Of a stretch of 64,000 nucleotides of DNA, positions 8,462 to 18,564 are shown in pieces. Each line of letters starts with the position of its first letter. Positions within the stretch are counted from its first letter, which is position 1. The stretch covers positions 844,528 to 908,527 of the forward strand of contig NZ_CANLZZ010000001.1 of NCBI RefSeq assembly GCF_947495725.1, given 5' to 3'. The notes below the pieces were generated by a model. That model saw only the letters and a list, made by a program, of their open reading frames with translations. It did no database searches and had not been told where the DNA came from. A program made the translations under genes and the position numbers. The DNA is from an uncultured Lutibacter sp. (GTDB lineage Bacteria > Bacteroidota > Bacteroidia > Flavobacteriales > Flavobacteriaceae).

Positions 8462-11400
8462 ATGCAAGAGCACAAACCTTTCAAGTTATTTAATGCTTCA
8501 GCAGGAAGTGGAAAAACATTCACTTTAGTAAAAGAGTACTTAAAATTAATTTTGTTAAGTAAAAATCCTTATAAATTTCAACAAATTTTAGCCATTACCT
8601 TTACCAATAAGGCAGCTGGAGAAATGAAGGAGCGGGTAATTGAAAATTTAAAAAAGTTTTCAAATTCCGAAACTAATAGCATGTTATTAGCAATTTGCAA
8701 TGAAACAAACTTAGCTAAAGAGGAAATTTTTCGAAATTCTGAAGAAGTTTTAAGTGCTATTTTACAAAATTATTCTGGATTTAATATTACAACAATAGAT
8801 AGTTTTACCCATAAAATTATTAGAACATTTGCTTACGATTTAAAACTTCCAATGAATTTTGATGTTGAAATGGACGCTCAAAGTTTATTGAACGAAGCCG
8901 TTGATGTTGTAATTTCAAAAATTGGAGACGATAAAGATCTTACAAAGTTGCTTGTTAACTATGCCATTCAAAAGTTAGACGATGATAAATCCTGGGATAT
9001 TTCACTCGAACTCAAAGAATTTGCATCAATTATATTGAATGAAAATGACATTACTTATTTAAAATCTTTAGGTAAAATTTCTATTGATGAATTTGATACA
9101 TTAAAAAAGCAACTTCAAAAAGAAAATAAAAATATAATAGAACAATATAAAATTATTGGCGAAAAAGGTCTTTCTCTTATTAATGCAATTGGAGTTGATT
9201 TTAAAGATTTTTATTATTCCTTAATTCCCAAGCATTTTCAAAATTTGGCATCAGATTATAAAAAAGCTAAGTTTTTTGATCAAAGTAAATTAAAACTCCG
9301 ATTAGAGGAAGAGGTATATTATTCAAAATCAAAATCCGACACTATTAAATCCTCTATCAATAGCATTATTAAAGAGTTAATTGATTTATATGAATTGTCC
9401 GAACAGTTTTTTCAGCAAAAAACACGTAATGATTTATTGTTAGAAAGTTTAATTCCACTAGCAGTTTTAAATTACATAAATAAAGCACTTCAAGAATTAA
9501 AAAGCGATAATAATATTTTGTTAAATGCAGAGTTTAACCAATTAATTAGCGATAGTATTAAAGACGAGCCGGCTCCATTTATTTATGAACGACTTGGTGA
9601 AAAATTTAGGTATTATTTTCTTGATGAAATGCAAGATACTTCACAATTACAGTGGAAAAATTTAATTCCATTAATTGAAAATTCAATTACATCAGAAAAT
9701 GAACTAGGCCAAACTGGGCAATTGTTGTTGGTAGGTGATGCCAAACAATCCATATACCGTTGGAGAGGAGGAGATCCAGAGCAATTTATTGCACTTTCTT
9801 TAAATGAAAAAAGTAAACGTAGCAACCCTTTTTATATTGCTAAGGAGTTGTCTAATTTAGATACTAATTACAGAAGTTTTTCCGAAGTAATTGAATTTAA
9901 TAATTCATTTTTTAAATACATTTCTCAATTTTTAAACAATAAAGAACATAGTAATTTATATTTTGAAGGGAATTCTCAAAAAATAAATGAAAACCTTGGA
10001 GGATTTGTACAATTATCATTTGTTGAAAAAGAAAAAGATGATGAAGAAAAAGAGCTGGTTTACCCAAAGAAAGTTTTAGAAACAATACAAAACTTAGATA
10101 GTGCTTTTGAAAAAAACGAAATTTGTGTTTTGGTTAGAACAAAAAAGCAAGGAGTTGCTATTGCCAATTATTTATCGGAGAATGAGATTGATATAATTTC
10201 GTCCGAAACATTATTAATTAAAAACAATAATAAAGTTGATTTTGTAATTAATCTATTAAGTTTTTTAACCAATCCTTTAAACAAAGAACTAAAAGTTAAA
10301 CTTCTATATTTTTTATACGATCTTTTAAACTTAACCATTGAAAAACATACTTTTTTAGCAAGTTTAGTAAACTTATCAGTCTCAGATTTTTTTACAGAGT
10401 TAAAGAATTACAATCTCCATTTTAATTACAACGAATTTATTAGAACTCCTTTTTATGAAAGCTTTGAATACATTATTAGAAGTTTTAATTTGGCAATAAA
10501 ATCAGATTCGGAAATACAATTCTTTTTAGATTTTGTTTTTGAATTTCAACAAAAAAAACAAGCTACAATTACAAACTTTTTAGAAATTTGGGAATCAAAA
10601 AAAGACAAACTAAGCATAGTTGCACCCGAAGCAAAAAATGCGGTGCGAATAATGACTATACATAAAGCAAAAGGCTTAGAATTTCCTGTTGTAATATTTC
10701 CTTTCGACATTGAAATTTACCAGCAAATAAAGCCGAAAATTTGGTATAATTACCAATCGACTGGTACCATTGAATCTGTACTTGTTAATTATAGTTCTAA
10801 ATTAAATTATATAGGACAAGAAGGAGAACAATTGCATAGCAAACGCAGACAAGAGCTTGAATTAGATAATTTTAACATTTTATATGTTGCATTAACAAGA
10901 GCTGTAGAACAGCTTTATATTATTTCAGAAAAAAAAGAAGCATCAAAAAATGATGATGGATTTAAAAGAGTTTCGGAACTGTTTATAAATTATTTAAAAA
11001 AAGGTGGATATTGGAATCCAGAGCAGGTTGATTATTGTTTTGGAAAAAAAGAACGTTTAGTAATTCCAAATGAAAAAGAAAGTTTAACCACTACTCAAAA
11101 AATGTTCATTTCTAATTCTTGGAAAAATCATAACATTACTATTGTTGCAAACTCTTCTTTATTGTGGGAAACAGAACAAGGGAAGGCAATTGATTATGGA
11201 AATTTGATTCATGAAATTCTAGCGCAAGTAAAGACTGAAAATGATATTCAATTTATTTTAAAGCAATATTTGTACAAAGGAGTTATTAGTGTTGTTGAAT
11301 TCGAAAAATTGAACCTAATTATTTGTAAAATTGTAAATCATGAATTATTGCAACAGTATTTTAATCAAAATAATGAAATATTTACAGAACAAGAGATAGT

Positions 11401-11608
11401 AACCAAAACCAAAAACATTATTATTCCGGATAGGTTGGTAATAAATAATAAAGAAGTTTCAATACTAGATTATAAAACGGGAGTGCCAAATAAAAAATAT
11501 CACGATCAAATAAATAATTATGCAAATGTTTTACAAGAATTGGGATATACGGTCGATAAAAAAATATTAGTATATATAAATGATAAAATTGCTATCGAGG
11601 AAGTTTAA
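8462..11608 (+). CDS. addA: UvrD-family helicase with C-terminal nuclease domain, AddA-like
   Basis: 1048 residues. Superfamily 1 helicase: Walker A NASAGSGKT at 11-19, a Q-like lead-in at the N terminus, ITFTNKAAGEMKERV, Walker B/motif II LDEMQDTS at about 384, motif III GDAKQSIYRWRGGDPEQF at about 425, motif V MTIHKAKGLEFP at about 730 and motif VI LYVALTRA at about 806. The C terminus holds a PD-(D/E)xK nuclease core: ILDYKTG at about 1000, followed by HDQINNYANVL. With the AddB-like protein at 14461 it would form the double-strand-break end-processing helicase-nuclease AddAB (RexAB). The two genes are split by kbl and ompA instead of being adjacent. Starts at ATG 8462. Symbol by architecture. 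Confidence 0.85.
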   Translation: MQEHKPFKLFNASAGSGKTFTLVKEYLKLILLSKNPYKFQQILAITFTNKAAGEMKERVIENLKKFSNSETNSMLLAICNETNLAKEEIFRNSEEVLSAILQNYSGFNITTIDSFTHKIIRTFAYDLKLPMNFDVEMDAQSLLNEAVDVVISKIGDDKDLTKLLVNYAIQKLDDDKSWDISLELKEFASIILNENDITYLKSLGKISIDEFDTLKKQLQKENKNIIEQYKIIGEKGLSLINAIGVDFKDFYYSLIPKHFQNLASDYKKAKFFDQSKLKLRLEEEVYYSKSKSDTIKSSINSIIKELIDLYELSEQFFQQKTRNDLLLESLIPLAVLNYINKALQELKSDNNILLNAEFNQLISDSIKDEPAPFIYERLGEKFRYYFLDEMQDTSQLQWKNLIPLIENSITSENELGQTGQLLLVGDAKQSIYRWRGGDPEQFIALSLNEKSKRSNPFYIAKELSNLDTNYRSFSEVIEFNNSFFKYISQFLNNKEHSNLYFEGNSQKINENLGGFVQLSFVEKEKDDEEKELVYPKKVLETIQNLDSAFEKNEICVLVRTKKQGVAIANYLSENEIDIISSETLLIKNNNKVDFVINLLSFLTNPLNKELKVKLLYFLYDLLNLTIEKHTFLASLVNLSVSDFFTELKNYNLHFNYNEFIRTPFYESFEYIIRSFNLAIKSDSEIQFFLDFVFEFQQKKQATITNFLEIWESKKDKLSIVAPEAKNAVRIMTIHKAKGLEFPVVIFPFDIEIYQQIKPKIWYNYQSTGTIESVLVNYSSKLNYIGQEGEQLHSKRRQELELDNFNILYVALTRAVEQLYIISEKKEASKNDDGFKRVSELFINYLKKGGYWNPEQVDYCFGKKERLVIPNEKESLTTTQKMFISNSWKNHNITIVANSSLLWETEQGKAIDYGNLIHEILAQVKTENDIQFILKQYLYKGVISVVEFEKLNLIICKIVNHELLQQYFNQNNEIFTEQEIVTKTKNIIIPDRLVINNKEVSILDYKTGVPNKKYHDQINNYANVLQELGYTVDKKILVYINDKIAIEEV

Positions 11609-11644
11609 AAAGTTATAACTTTAATTCACTTAAAAATTAAAAGT

Positions 11645-12838
11645 ATGTATGGTTCAATAAAACAAAATTTACAACAAGAGCTTTTAAATATTAAAAATGC
11701 TGGTTTGTATAAAACCGAGCGAATTATAACTTCATCTCAAAGTGCCGTTATAAAAATAAGCTCAGGTGAAGAGGTAATTAATTTTTGTGCAAATAACTAT
11801 TTGGGACTTTCAAATAATTTAGATGTAATACAAGCCGCAAAGGATACAATGGATACTCATGGGTATGGAATGTCTTCAGTACGTTTTATTTGTGGAACAC
11901 AAGATATCCATAAACAATTAGAAGCGAAAATTGCTGAGTTTTTCCAAACTGAAGATACCATTTTATATGCTGCCGCATTTGATGCAAATGGAGGTGTATT
12001 CGAACCTTTATTTTCTGCTGAAGATGCAATTATTTCAGATTCATTAAATCATGCATCTATTATAGATGGAGTTCGTTTATGCAAAGCTGCTCGTTATCGT
12101 TATGAAAATAACAATATGGAAGATTTGGAAAAACAACTAATTGAGGCAAAAGAAAAAAAACATCGTTTTAAAATTATTGTTACGGACGGAGTTTTTTCAA
12201 TGGATGGTGTTGTAGCTAGTTTAGATAAAATTTGTGATTTAGCAGATAAATACGACGCACTAGTTATGGTTGATGAATGTCATGCTGCAGGATTTATAGG
12301 AGATACGGGCCGTGGAACTATAGAGCTAAAAAATGTTATGGGAAGAGTTGATATTATTACTGGGACTTTAGGAAAGGCTTTAGGAGGAGCAATGGGTGGA
12401 TATACTACTGGTAAAAAAGAAATTATAGAAATACTAAGGCAGCGTTCGCGACCTTATTTATTTTCAAATTCATTAGCTCCAGCAATTGTAGGCGCTTCAT
12501 TAAAAGTTTTTGAAATAATTTCAAATGATTCTTCATTAAGAGATAAATTAGAATGGAACACTAATTATTTCAAAAAAGGAATGATTGCCGCAGGTTTTGA
12601 CATTGTACCAGGAGACTCGGCAATAGTGCCAGTAATGTTATATGATGCTAAATTATCTCAAACTATGGCAACTATGCTATTGGATGAAGGAATTTATGTA
12701 ATAGGTTTCTTTTTTCCAGTTGTGCCAAAAGGAAAAGCAAGAATAAGAGTTCAATTGTCGGCAGCACACGATAAAACACATTTAGATAAAGCATTACAAG
12801 CCTTTAAAAATGTGGGTAAAAAATTGAAAATTATTTAG
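11645..12838 (+). CDS. kbl: glycine C-acetyltransferase (2-amino-3-ketobutyrate CoA ligase)
   Basis: 397 residues, the normal length for this PLP enzyme of the alpha-oxoamine synthase family. It cleaves 2-amino-3-oxobutyrate with CoA into glycine and acetyl-CoA, the second step of threonine degradation through threonine dehydrogenase. Visible marks are the N-terminal [27 protein letters not shown], the PLP-phosphate region [15 protein letters not shown], and the PLP lysine in [14 protein letters not shown] at about 241-254. The C-terminal part has [19 protein letters not shown], typical of Kbl. No threonine dehydrogenase gene lies nearby. It follows the addA-like gene by 36 bases and may share its transcript. 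Confidence 0.93.
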   Translation: MYGSIKQNLQQELLNIKNAGLYKTERIITSSQSAVIKISSGEEVINFCANNYLGLSNNLDVIQAAKDTMDTHGYGMSSVRFICGTQDIHKQLEAKIAEFFQTEDTILYAAAFDANGGVFEPLFSAEDAIISDSLNHASIIDGVRLCKAARYRYENNNMEDLEKQLIEAKEKKHRFKIIVTDGVFSMDGVVASLDKICDLADKYDALVMVDECHAAGFIGDTGRGTIELKNVMGRVDIITGTLGKALGGAMGGYTTGKKEIIEILRQRSRPYLFSNSLAPAIVGASLKVFEIISNDSSLRDKLEWNTNYFKKGMIAAGFDIVPGDSAIVPVMLYDAKLSQTMATMLLDEGIYVIGFFFPVVPKGKARIRVQLSAAHDKTHLDKALQAFKNVGKKLKII

Positions 12839-12851
12839 ATTTGTTATAATA

Positions 12852-12884
12852 TTGTCTTCTATTTCAGAATATTTTGTAAATTTG
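12852..12884 (+). promoter_or_regulatory. promoter for the TSP3-OmpA gene
   Basis: TTG at 12852-12854, 22 bases, TAAATTTG at 12877-12884: a full Bacteroidota consensus match. The transcript would start near 12891 and have a leader of about 65 bases rich in A and T, ending just before the ATG at 12957. Major outer-membrane protein genes often have such leaders. Confidence 0.75.
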
Positions 12885-12956
12885 CTACATTAGTTATGTA
12901 AAGATAGCTTATTTTACTTTAAAAATAAAAAGAACATTTAATTTAATTTATTGAAA

Positions 12957-14318
12957 ATGAAACATTTAAAAATTGCCATTTTGGCTTTGTTATTAATTGC
13001 ATCCTATAGCAACGCAAGCGCTCAAGACAAAGAAAATCCGTGGATGTTAACGTTTGGAACGAACGCCATTGATATTAGTACACCTTCAGATGGTACTTCT
13101 GGGTATTTTGGATCTTATGATTCTAAAGGAAATGATGTAAATATGATTCCATGGTTAAGTAGAATTAGTTTAGGAAGATATATTGGAAAAGGATTTAGCT
13201 TAGAGTTAGCTGGTGCTGCAAATAAAGTTGACAGACCTTGGGGAGCTGGAACTGACGTTACATTTTTCGGTTTAGATTTAAATGTAAAATATGATTTAAA
13301 TAATATTGTTGGTCAAACTGGATGGTTTGATCCTTTTATTTATGTTGGTGGAGGTGAAAACTGGGTTGGTTCTAAAAATGGTTTAGGATTAAATTATGGT
13401 GCAGGATTTAACGCTTGGATTAGCGATAATGTTGGAATCAATTTTACTTCTGGATATAAAGACGTAAGAACTCCTGTAGATTTTCAAATGTATCAACATT
13501 CTCTTGGTTTAACTTGGAAAATAGGTAATAAAGACAGAGATGGTGACGGTGTAAACAACAAAGAAGATAAATGTCCAGATGTGGCTGGTTTAGCTGAGTT
13601 AAACGGATGTCCTGATACAGATTCTGATAAAGACGGTGTAATGGATTGTTGTGATAAATGTCCAGATGTTGCTGGTTTAGCTGCTTTTGCAGGATGCCCT
13701 GACACTGATGGAGATGGAATCGAAGATTCAAAAGACAAATGTCCTGAAGTTGCTGGTTCAAAATTAACTCACGGATGTCCTGATAAAGATAAAGATGGAA
13801 CAGCTGATAAAGATGATGCTTGTCCAGATGTATTTGGTCCTAAAACAAACGCTGGTTGTCCTTTCAAAGATACTGATGAAGATGGTGTTATTGATTTAAT
13901 TGACAGATGTGTTGAAGTTCCTGGTCCTGCTAAAAATGAAGGTTGTCCTGAAGTTTTTGCTGATCAATTATCATTAGATGCTGCTATTAGAGGTGTAAAC
14001 TTTGATACTGCAAAATGGAATATCAGACCTGATGCTGCAGCAATTTTAGATAAAGTAGCTGCTATATTAAGTCAAAACCAAAACTTACAGTTTAGATTCT
14101 CTGTTGATGGTCATACTGATAATACTGGAAATGCTGATAGTAACATGACTTTATCTAATAATAGAGCTAATGCAGTAAAAGATTACCTTGTAGGTAAAGG
14201 AATTTCTGCTAACAGATTAAGAGCTCAAGGATATGGAGAAACTGCTCCTATCGACTCTAATTCAACAAAAGAAGGTAGAGCTAATAATAGAAGAGTTGAA
14301 ATAAATGAAATGAAATAA
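12957..14318 (+). CDS. OmpA family outer-membrane protein with TSP3 calcium-binding repeats
   Basis: 453 residues from ATG 12957 (MKHLKIAILALLL); an in-frame TTG six bases upstream is less likely. Signal peptide ends at about NASAQ. Residues 25-185 form an eight-stranded-type barrel, residues about 190-325 hold five to six thrombospondin type 3 repeats (DRDGDGVNNKEDKCPD, DSDKDGVMDCCDKCPD and so on) with calcium-ligating Asp and paired Cys, and residues about 335-453 form an OmpA domain with DGHTDNTGNAD and NRRVEI that grips peptidoglycan. This is the main OmpA/P60-type porin-like protein of flavobacteria, anchoring the outer membrane to the wall. It has its own strong promoter and terminator, and its codons are more biased (GCT, AGA, GGT) than in neighbours, fitting high expression. 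Confidence 0.92.
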   Translation: MKHLKIAILALLLIASYSNASAQDKENPWMLTFGTNAIDISTPSDGTSGYFGSYDSKGNDVNMIPWLSRISLGRYIGKGFSLELAGAANKVDRPWGAGTDVTFFGLDLNVKYDLNNIVGQTGWFDPFIYVGGGENWVGSKNGLGLNYGAGFNAWISDNVGINFTSGYKDVRTPVDFQMYQHSLGLTWKIGNKDRDGDGVNNKEDKCPDVAGLAELNGCPDTDSDKDGVMDCCDKCPDVAGLAAFAGCPDTDGDGIEDSKDKCPEVAGSKLTHGCPDKDKDGTADKDDACPDVFGPKTNAGCPFKDTDEDGVIDLIDRCVEVPGPAKNEGCPEVFADQLSLDAAIRGVNFDTAKWNIRPDAAAILDKVAAILSQNQNLQFRFSVDGHTDNTGNADSNMTLSNNRANAVKDYLVGKGISANRLRAQGYGETAPIDSNSTKEGRANNRRVEINEMK

Positions 14319-14343
14319 TTTCATTTGTTTAAACAATATAAAG

Positions 14344-14375
14344 AAAAGCCACTTTTTAATTAAAGTGGCTTTTTT
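14344..14375 (+). terminator. Rho-independent terminator of the TSP3-OmpA gene
   Basis: AAAAGCCACTTT pairs with AAAGTGGCTTTT over 12 bases with a six-base loop and a T-run, 25 bases after the stop codon. It is strong and symmetric. Confidence 0.9.
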
Positions 14376-14460
14376 ATATTTAAAACTATTCATAAAAATT
14401 TTAGAAAAAGAGAATACTATTTAAAAAGCCTTTTTTAATTTTATAACTTTAAATTAACCT

Positions 14461-17202
14461 ATGAACTCTTTCATTTCAAAAGTTGTAAAAGACATTCTCG
14501 AAAAAAGTACAGATATTAGTAAATTGATTTTTGTACTTCCAAGTCAAAGATCATGTGTTTTTTTTAAAAAAGAACTTATTGATTGTACATCATCAAATTT
14601 TTTCTTGCCAAAAATTGTTAGCATTGAAAATTATATTCAAGAATTAGCTGATATTAAATTAATTGACAATATTCAATTACTTTTTGAATTTTATTCAGTT
14701 TATAAAGAAATCATCCCAAAAGATGAACAAGAATCTTTCGAAAGTTTTTCTCAATGGGCAACAATGGCTCTTAAAGATTTTAACGAAATTGATAGTTATT
14801 TAGTTAATAGCAAAGATTTCTTTTCAAATTTAAGTGATATAAAAAAGATTGATGTTTGGTTTCAGGATAAATCTCCAAGTAAGTTAGCGGTAAATTACCT
14901 CAAATTTTTCGAATATTTGGGGAATTTATACAAGGCTCTTTATGAAAAATTAAAATCAAATAATTTTGGGTATCAAGGTTTAATATATAAAGAAGCCACC
15001 GAAAATTTGGAGTTTTATATTGAAAACAATAAGAATAAACAAGTTGTATTTATTGGTTTTAATGCTTTAAATAAGGCAGAAGAATATATTTTTCAAGAAT
15101 TTTTAAATTCAAATATAGCAACAGTTTATTGGGATGCCAACATTGAATATTTTAATAAGAATAATGAAGCGGGTGTTTTCCTAAGGAAATACAAAAAAGA
15201 TTGGGTTTATTATAAATCTAATACTTTTTTATGGATTGATTCTGATTTGAATGAGACCAAACAGATAGAGCTTATTGGAGCACCAAAAAATATATCTCAA
15301 ATTAAATATGCTGGTGAGTTATTAGAAAGTATTGAAAGTTATGAAAAAACCGCGTTAATACTTGCAGATGAAAACTTATTAACTTTAACTTTAAATTCAC
15401 TGCCAAACAGTGTTAAGAATATAAATATTACAATGGGTTATCCTTTAAAGGATATGCCTTTATCTAGCTTGTTCGATAAGGTATTTAAGGCGCTTATAAA
15501 TCAGCAAAAGTTTAATAAGGTATTACTTAGGGAATTTTATTATATAGACGTTTTAAACCTCTTAAACGACCCATTTTTAAATAAATTACAAGGGGATATA
15601 TGTCAAAAAATTGCTGCAAGTTTAAAAAAGGAAAATAAATTATTTATTTCAGCAAAGGATATAAAGAGTTTTATTTTAGAAGAAGAATTAAATAAAATAG
15701 ACTTCTTTATTTCTATGTTAAACCCATTAAATTCGTTAGATGAAATAATTCAACAATGTGTTCAATTAATTGATTATTTAAAAGAAGTAGTAGATGGTGT
15801 TGACAAAGAGTATTTGTTTAGATTTTACAAAATATTTCAACAAATAAGGTCCTTAAATAATTCGTATAACCATATATCAGATTTAAAAACGCTTTACTCA
15901 TTTTATAGTCAAATTTTATTAAATGAAAAACTTTCCTTTCAAGGTGAACCATTAAAAGGTTTACAATTAATGGGAATGCTTGAGACTAGGGTATTGGATT
16001 TTGAAACAATAATTGTTACCTCAGTAAACGAGGGTATATTACCAGGAAGTAAAAATGAGGCTTCGTTTATTCCATTTGATGTTAAAAAATATTTTGGTTT
16101 ACCAACATATCAAGAAAAAGACGCTATTTTTTCATATCATTTTCAACGATTATTACAACGAGCAAAAAAGGTTTATTTATTATATAATACGGAAACGGAT
16201 GGATATGGAGCTGGAGAAAAAAGTCGTTTTTTAACTCAGTTAGAAATTAAAAACCCATCTATAAAAAGTACAATAATAAGTCCTCAACTTGAAAAAACAA
16301 CTAATAGCTTAATTGAAATTAATAAAACAAATGATGTACTTGAAAAACTAAAAGAAGTTTTTACAAAAGGAATATCTCCTTCAGCTTTAGCTACCTATAT
16401 TTATAATCCTATTAAATTTTACGAGCAAAAAATATTAGGAATATATGATGTTGATGAGGTTGAAGAAACCATTGCAGCCAATACAATGGGTACAGTAATA
16501 CACGATGTTTTAGAAAATTTGTATAAACCTTTTGAAGGTAAATATTTAACAAAGGATTCTTTTATTGAAATGCAACAAAGATCAAATAAATTGTTGCTTA
16601 AATATTTTGAAAAGCATTATTTAAAAGGCAATATAGAATCTGGTAAAAATAAATTAATTTTCGAAGTTTGTAAAAATCATATCAATAGGTTTTTAAATCA
16701 AGAATTAAACTTGATAAAAAATAATAAAGAATTGAAAGTTATAGCGCTTGAACAATTTTTAAATGTAAACATTAACATTGAGGGAATTGATTTTCCTATA
16801 AAAATTAGAGGTATTGTTGATAGAATTGATGAATTAGATGGAGTTACAAGAATTATTGATTATAAAACTGGAAAAGTTATATCTAGTGAGTTAAAATTAT
16901 CCGATTTTAGCCTTATCAGTCAAAATTATAAGTATACAAAGGCAATGCAAGTTATGCTTTACTCTTATATGTACTTAGAAAATAATAAAAAACCATTAAT
17001 TAAGTTTGAAAGTGGAGTGATATCATTCAAAAATTTAAATTCGGGCTTTTTAAAAATGAATTTTTCAGAAAAAAGAGGAGGTGTTGATACTCAAGTTTCC
17101 GAAGAAAGAATTAGTGATTTTATGCAAGAAATTAAAATTTTAATAAAAGAAATATTAAACCCAGAAGTTCCATTTATTCAAAACGAAAATTTACCATTTT
17201 AA
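14461..17202 (+). CDS. addB: AddB-like PD-(D/E)xK nuclease family protein
   Basis: 913 residues. The first two thirds resemble a degenerate UvrD-type helicase with no Walker lysine motif (KLIFVLPSQRSCVFFKKEL near residue 20; LMGMLETRVLDFETIIVTSVNEG near 515, quoted as motifs). The C-terminal RecB-like nuclease starts at SPSALATYIYNPIKFYEQ, continues with GTVIHDVLENLY and has the catalytic core GIVDRID at about 787 and IIDYKTGKV at about 798, then MQVMLYSYMY. This is the AddB layout, partner of the AddA-like gene at 8462. The four cysteines that hold the iron-sulphur cluster of Bacillus AddB are not visible: no Cys lies beyond about residue 740. It starts a run of closely spaced genes (4-base gap to the next). 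Confidence 0.8.
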   Translation: MNSFISKVVKDILEKSTDISKLIFVLPSQRSCVFFKKELIDCTSSNFFLPKIVSIENYIQELADIKLIDNIQLLFEFYSVYKEIIPKDEQESFESFSQWATMALKDFNEIDSYLVNSKDFFSNLSDIKKIDVWFQDKSPSKLAVNYLKFFEYLGNLYKALYEKLKSNNFGYQGLIYKEATENLEFYIENNKNKQVVFIGFNALNKAEEYIFQEFLNSNIATVYWDANIEYFNKNNEAGVFLRKYKKDWVYYKSNTFLWIDSDLNETKQIELIGAPKNISQIKYAGELLESIESYEKTALILADENLLTLTLNSLPNSVKNINITMGYPLKDMPLSSLFDKVFKALINQQKFNKVLLREFYYIDVLNLLNDPFLNKLQGDICQKIAASLKKENKLFISAKDIKSFILEEELNKIDFFISMLNPLNSLDEIIQQCVQLIDYLKEVVDGVDKEYLFRFYKIFQQIRSLNNSYNHISDLKTLYSFYSQILLNEKLSFQGEPLKGLQLMGMLETRVLDFETIIVTSVNEGILPGSKNEASFIPFDVKKYFGLPTYQEKDAIFSYHFQRLLQRAKKVYLLYNTETDGYGAGEKSRFLTQLEIKNPSIKSTIISPQLEKTTNSLIEINKTNDVLEKLKEVFTKGISPSALATYIYNPIKFYEQKILGIYDVDEVEETIAANTMGTVIHDVLENLYKPFEGKYLTKDSFIEMQQRSNKLLLKYFEKHYLKGNIESGKNKLIFEVCKNHINRFLNQELNLIKNNKELKVIALEQFLNVNINIEGIDFPIKIRGIVDRIDELDGVTRIIDYKTGKVISSELKLSDFSLISQNYKYTKAMQVMLYSYMYLENNKKPLIKFESGVISFKNLNSGFLKMNFSEKRGGVDTQVSEERISDFMQEIKILIKEILNPEVPFIQNENLPF

Positions 17203-17206
17203 AAAA

Positions 17207-18055
17207 ATGAAAAAACTATTAAATATACCAGTAAAAAGTAAAATACATAGTAAACCAATTGTTACAGACGTGTTTTTTAATAAAAATAACCTTAAAAAAC
17301 CCATAGTAATATTTTGCCATGGTTATAAAGGTTATAAAGATTGGGGAGCTTGGAATTTAATGGTGAATGAATTTTTGAAAAATGAAAGTTTTTTTGTGAA
17401 GTTTAACTTTTCACATAACGGAGGAACACTCGAAAACCCGATTGATTTTCCCGATTTGAAAGCATTTGGAGAAAATAATTTTATTCTAGAATTAGAAGAT
17501 TTGGAAACAATAATAAATTGGGTTATTTCTAATTCAGAATTTATCAACGAAATTGATCCAGAAAATATAACCTTAATTGGTCATTCGCGAGGTGGAGGAA
17601 TTGTAACCTTAAAAGCTTCAGAAAACAAAAAAGTTAAAAAAGTAGTTTCATGGAGTGGTGTTTCCGATTTTGGAGTTCGTTTTCCAGTTGGTGAACCCTT
17701 AAAAATGTGGCAAAAGGCAGGCGTTTCTTATATTGAGAATGCTAGAACCAAACAACAGATGCCACATTATTTTCAATTTTATACAAATTTTAAGGAAAAT
17801 GAAGATCGCTTAACAATTAAAAATGCTGCGGAGAATTTAAAAATTCCTCATTTAATAGTTCATGGGGAAAATGATGAAGTAGTAAAACTAGTTGAAGCGA
17901 AAAATTTACATAAATGGAATTCAAAAAGTGAGTTAATTATTATAGAAAACATGAATCATCCTTTGGGGTGCACTCAACCTTGGAGTGAACCAGAAATGCC
18001 TATTCATTTGGCTGAAGTTGTGGATCGTACAATTCAATTTATACTAAAAAAGTAA
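17207..18055 (+). CDS. alpha/beta hydrolase
   Basis: 282 residues, cytoplasmic by sequence. The oxyanion region is VIFCHGYKGYKDWGAWN, the nucleophile elbow GHSRGGG at about residue 125-131 places Ser in the catalytic position, LIVHGENDEVV carries the likely acid Asp and NMNHPLG the catalytic His. This triad layout matches serine hydrolases of the dienelactone-hydrolase/acylaminoacyl-peptidase kind. The substrate is unknown. It begins 4 bases after addB-like and its stop overlaps the start of the GNAT gene by one base (TAATG), so the genes are probably co-transcribed and translationally coupled. Confidence 0.85.
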   Translation: MKKLLNIPVKSKIHSKPIVTDVFFNKNNLKKPIVIFCHGYKGYKDWGAWNLMVNEFLKNESFFVKFNFSHNGGTLENPIDFPDLKAFGENNFILELEDLETIINWVISNSEFINEIDPENITLIGHSRGGGIVTLKASENKKVKKVVSWSGVSDFGVRFPVGEPLKMWQKAGVSYIENARTKQQMPHYFQFYTNFKENEDRLTIKNAAENLKIPHLIVHGENDEVVKLVEAKNLHKWNSKSELIIIENMNHPLGCTQPWSEPEMPIHLAEVVDRTIQFILKK

Positions 18056-18564
18056 TGATAATTGAAAAAGCTGTTTTATCAGATGTTGAGGAACTTTTCT
18101 CTTTAACCAAAAGTTGTGCGAAACATTTGGAAGGTAAAGGGATTTTTCAGTGGAATAACAATTACCCGTCAAAAAAGGTTTTGCAACAAGATATAGAGTT
18201 AAATCAGCTTTGGAAATTAGTTGTAAATAAAGTTAATATAGGAATAATAGTACTCACTCAAATTGAAGATGTCGAATATAAAAAAGTTAAATGGCTTTCT
18301 AATAATGGAATACACTTATATATCCACAGGTTAGCTGTTTTACCTTCGTTTCAAGGAAAAGGGTATGCTCAAAAACTAATGGACTTTGCTGAAAATTATG
18401 CAGCAAAAAAAAACTTTACATCAATAAGGTTAGATACCTTTAGTAAAAATGAAAGAAATAATCGATTTTATAAGAAAAGAAATTATGTGCAATTAGAAAG
18501 TATATATTTTCCTAATCAAAGTGAATTTCCATTTTATTGTTTTGAAAAAGTTTTAAATGTATAA
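18055..18564 (+). CDS. GNAT family N-acetyltransferase
   Basis: 169 residues. The acetyl-CoA binding core is LAVLPSFQGKGYAQKLMDFAENYA (motif: the Q/R-x-x-G-x-G/A loop is QGKGYA), preceded by the beta-strand with LYIHRL and followed by IRLDTFSKNERNNRFYKKRNYV, typical of GNAT proteins acting on small molecules. The substrate cannot be told. It overlaps the hydrolase stop by one base and the next gene (MATE) by 8 bases. Confidence in fold is high; activity is open. Confidence 0.85.
   Translation: MIIEKAVLSDVEELFSLTKSCAKHLEGKGIFQWNNNYPSKKVLQQDIELNQLWKLVVNKVNIGIIVLTQIEDVEYKKVKWLSNNGIHLYIHRLAVLPSFQGKGYAQKLMDFAENYAAKKNFTSIRLDTFSKNERNNRFYKKRNYVQLESIYFPNQSEFPFYCFEKVLNV

Noticed and set aside
13444..13761. 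Two long antisense frames across the TSP3 repeats of the OmpA gene
   Set aside because: Repetitive Asp/Cys/Pro codons give stop-free antisense frames; the encoded chains (L, H, Q-rich or S, P-rich) have no family features, and the sense gene is certain.
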